Positions 63,910-64,000 of a stretch of 64,000 nt of DNA are shown here, piece by piece. The stretch comes from a bacterium D16-56 (GTDB taxonomy: Bacteria; Bacillota; Clostridia; Lachnospirales; Lachnospiraceae): the NCBI GenBank assembly GCA_003611875.1, contig RAYY01000009.1, forward strand, positions 81,085 through 145,084, written 5' to 3'. Each line of letters starts with the position of its first letter. The stretch's first letter is position 1. A program made the translations under genes and the position numbers. The notes beneath the pieces were generated by a model, which saw only the letters and a list, made by a program, of their open reading frames with translations, ran no database searches and was not told the origin of the DNA.

Positions 63910-64000
63910 AATCTGCTTGTAACATCAAGAAAAACGTTGAAAATATAAGGATTTTACTACTTTAGACACTTAAGAACTTCAGATAAAAAAACACGAAAAA

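Larger units (their letters stand above)
63421..64000 (-). other. Leader/promoter region of the polysaccharide locus
   Basis: About 580 bp to the window edge without a convincing gene. It contains a GTTCG/CGAAC hairpin (63770-63785), a stem around 63577-63600 (GCGA/TCGC with AATG/CATT arms), three 16-bp repeats and an 11-bp inverted repeat. An 81-residue frame (63493-63738) has no clear ribosome-binding site. I could not fix the promoter. Such a long structured leader fits LoaP-type control. Confidence 0.5.

Overview
The window looks like a chromosome segment of a spore-forming Firmicute, most likely Lachnospiraceae (Clostridium cluster XIVa). It carries spoIVB, the clostridial order nusB-xseA-xseB-ispA-dxs-tlyA-nadK-argR-recN-spoIVB, a pcrA/rlmD/ligA/queA housekeeping set, tRNAs without an encoded CCA, and a long polysaccharide cluster headed by LoaP-type NusG paralogues. 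The genus cannot be fixed from sequence alone. Nearly all genes lie on the minus strand, so the biological reading direction is right to left.

Layout. (1) 1-4.6 kb: the head of a type 1 BREX phage-defence operon (brxA, brxB, 5' part of brxC), running off the left edge, with its own promoter. It sits just downstream of spoIVB, where spo0A is usually found. (2) 4.8-15.4 kb: a conserved ten-gene block for transcription, DNA repair, isoprenoids, NAD(P) and sporulation. (3) 15.5-17.8 kb: a solitary HicB-like protein, a Cu/Zn superoxide dismutase, debris and tRNA-Gln. (4) 17.9-23.0 kb: an AT-rich decaying island with DUF1848, a KilA-N/serine-recombinase chimera, a DUF2326 (ABC-3C-type) ATPase broken by three frameshifts, and a broken Doc/RhuM-like pair. 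(5) 23.0-36.2 kb: housekeeping genes rlmD, pcrA, metA, ligA, rluF and queA, interrupted at 28.3-29.7 kb by four decayed sugar-acid metabolism genes. (6) 36.6-37.4 kb: tRNA-Arg and a frameshifted heptad-repeat protein.

(7) 37.7-63.4 kb: a roughly 26-kb surface-polysaccharide locus, all minus strand. Transcription should start near the right edge, pass two tandem LoaP-like antiterminators, then a polyprenyl-phosphate sugar-1-P transferase, glycosyltransferases, a full gene set for UDP-ManNAc3NAcA-type sugars (WbpA/B/E/D-like plus a 2-epimerase), a polymerase and a MurJ-type flippase. A second module follows (sulfotransferase-like, cytidylyltransferase, PP-loop amidotransferase-like, GINT1-like). 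After a 160-bp MITE-like element comes an acyl-modification module: SGNH protein, FkbH, acyl carrier protein, MBOAT acyltransferase, MaoC-like hydratase, ketoreductase-like SDR and a DegT aminotransferase.

The most interesting signal is this last module. It has the architecture of a Dlt-type surface acylation system (carrier protein, MBOAT, SGNH partner), but FkbH replaces the amino-acid ligase, suggesting a glyceryl- or hydroxyacyl-type substituent. Two adjacent homopolymeric G tracts (G10 and G8, 608 bp apart) lie inside it. The G8 tract puts the MBOAT gene out of frame exactly where a one-base change would restore a normal C-terminus. This is a strong candidate for a phase-variable glycan-acylation switch. 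A family of palindromic ~115-bp repeats (four copies) marks several island boundaries.
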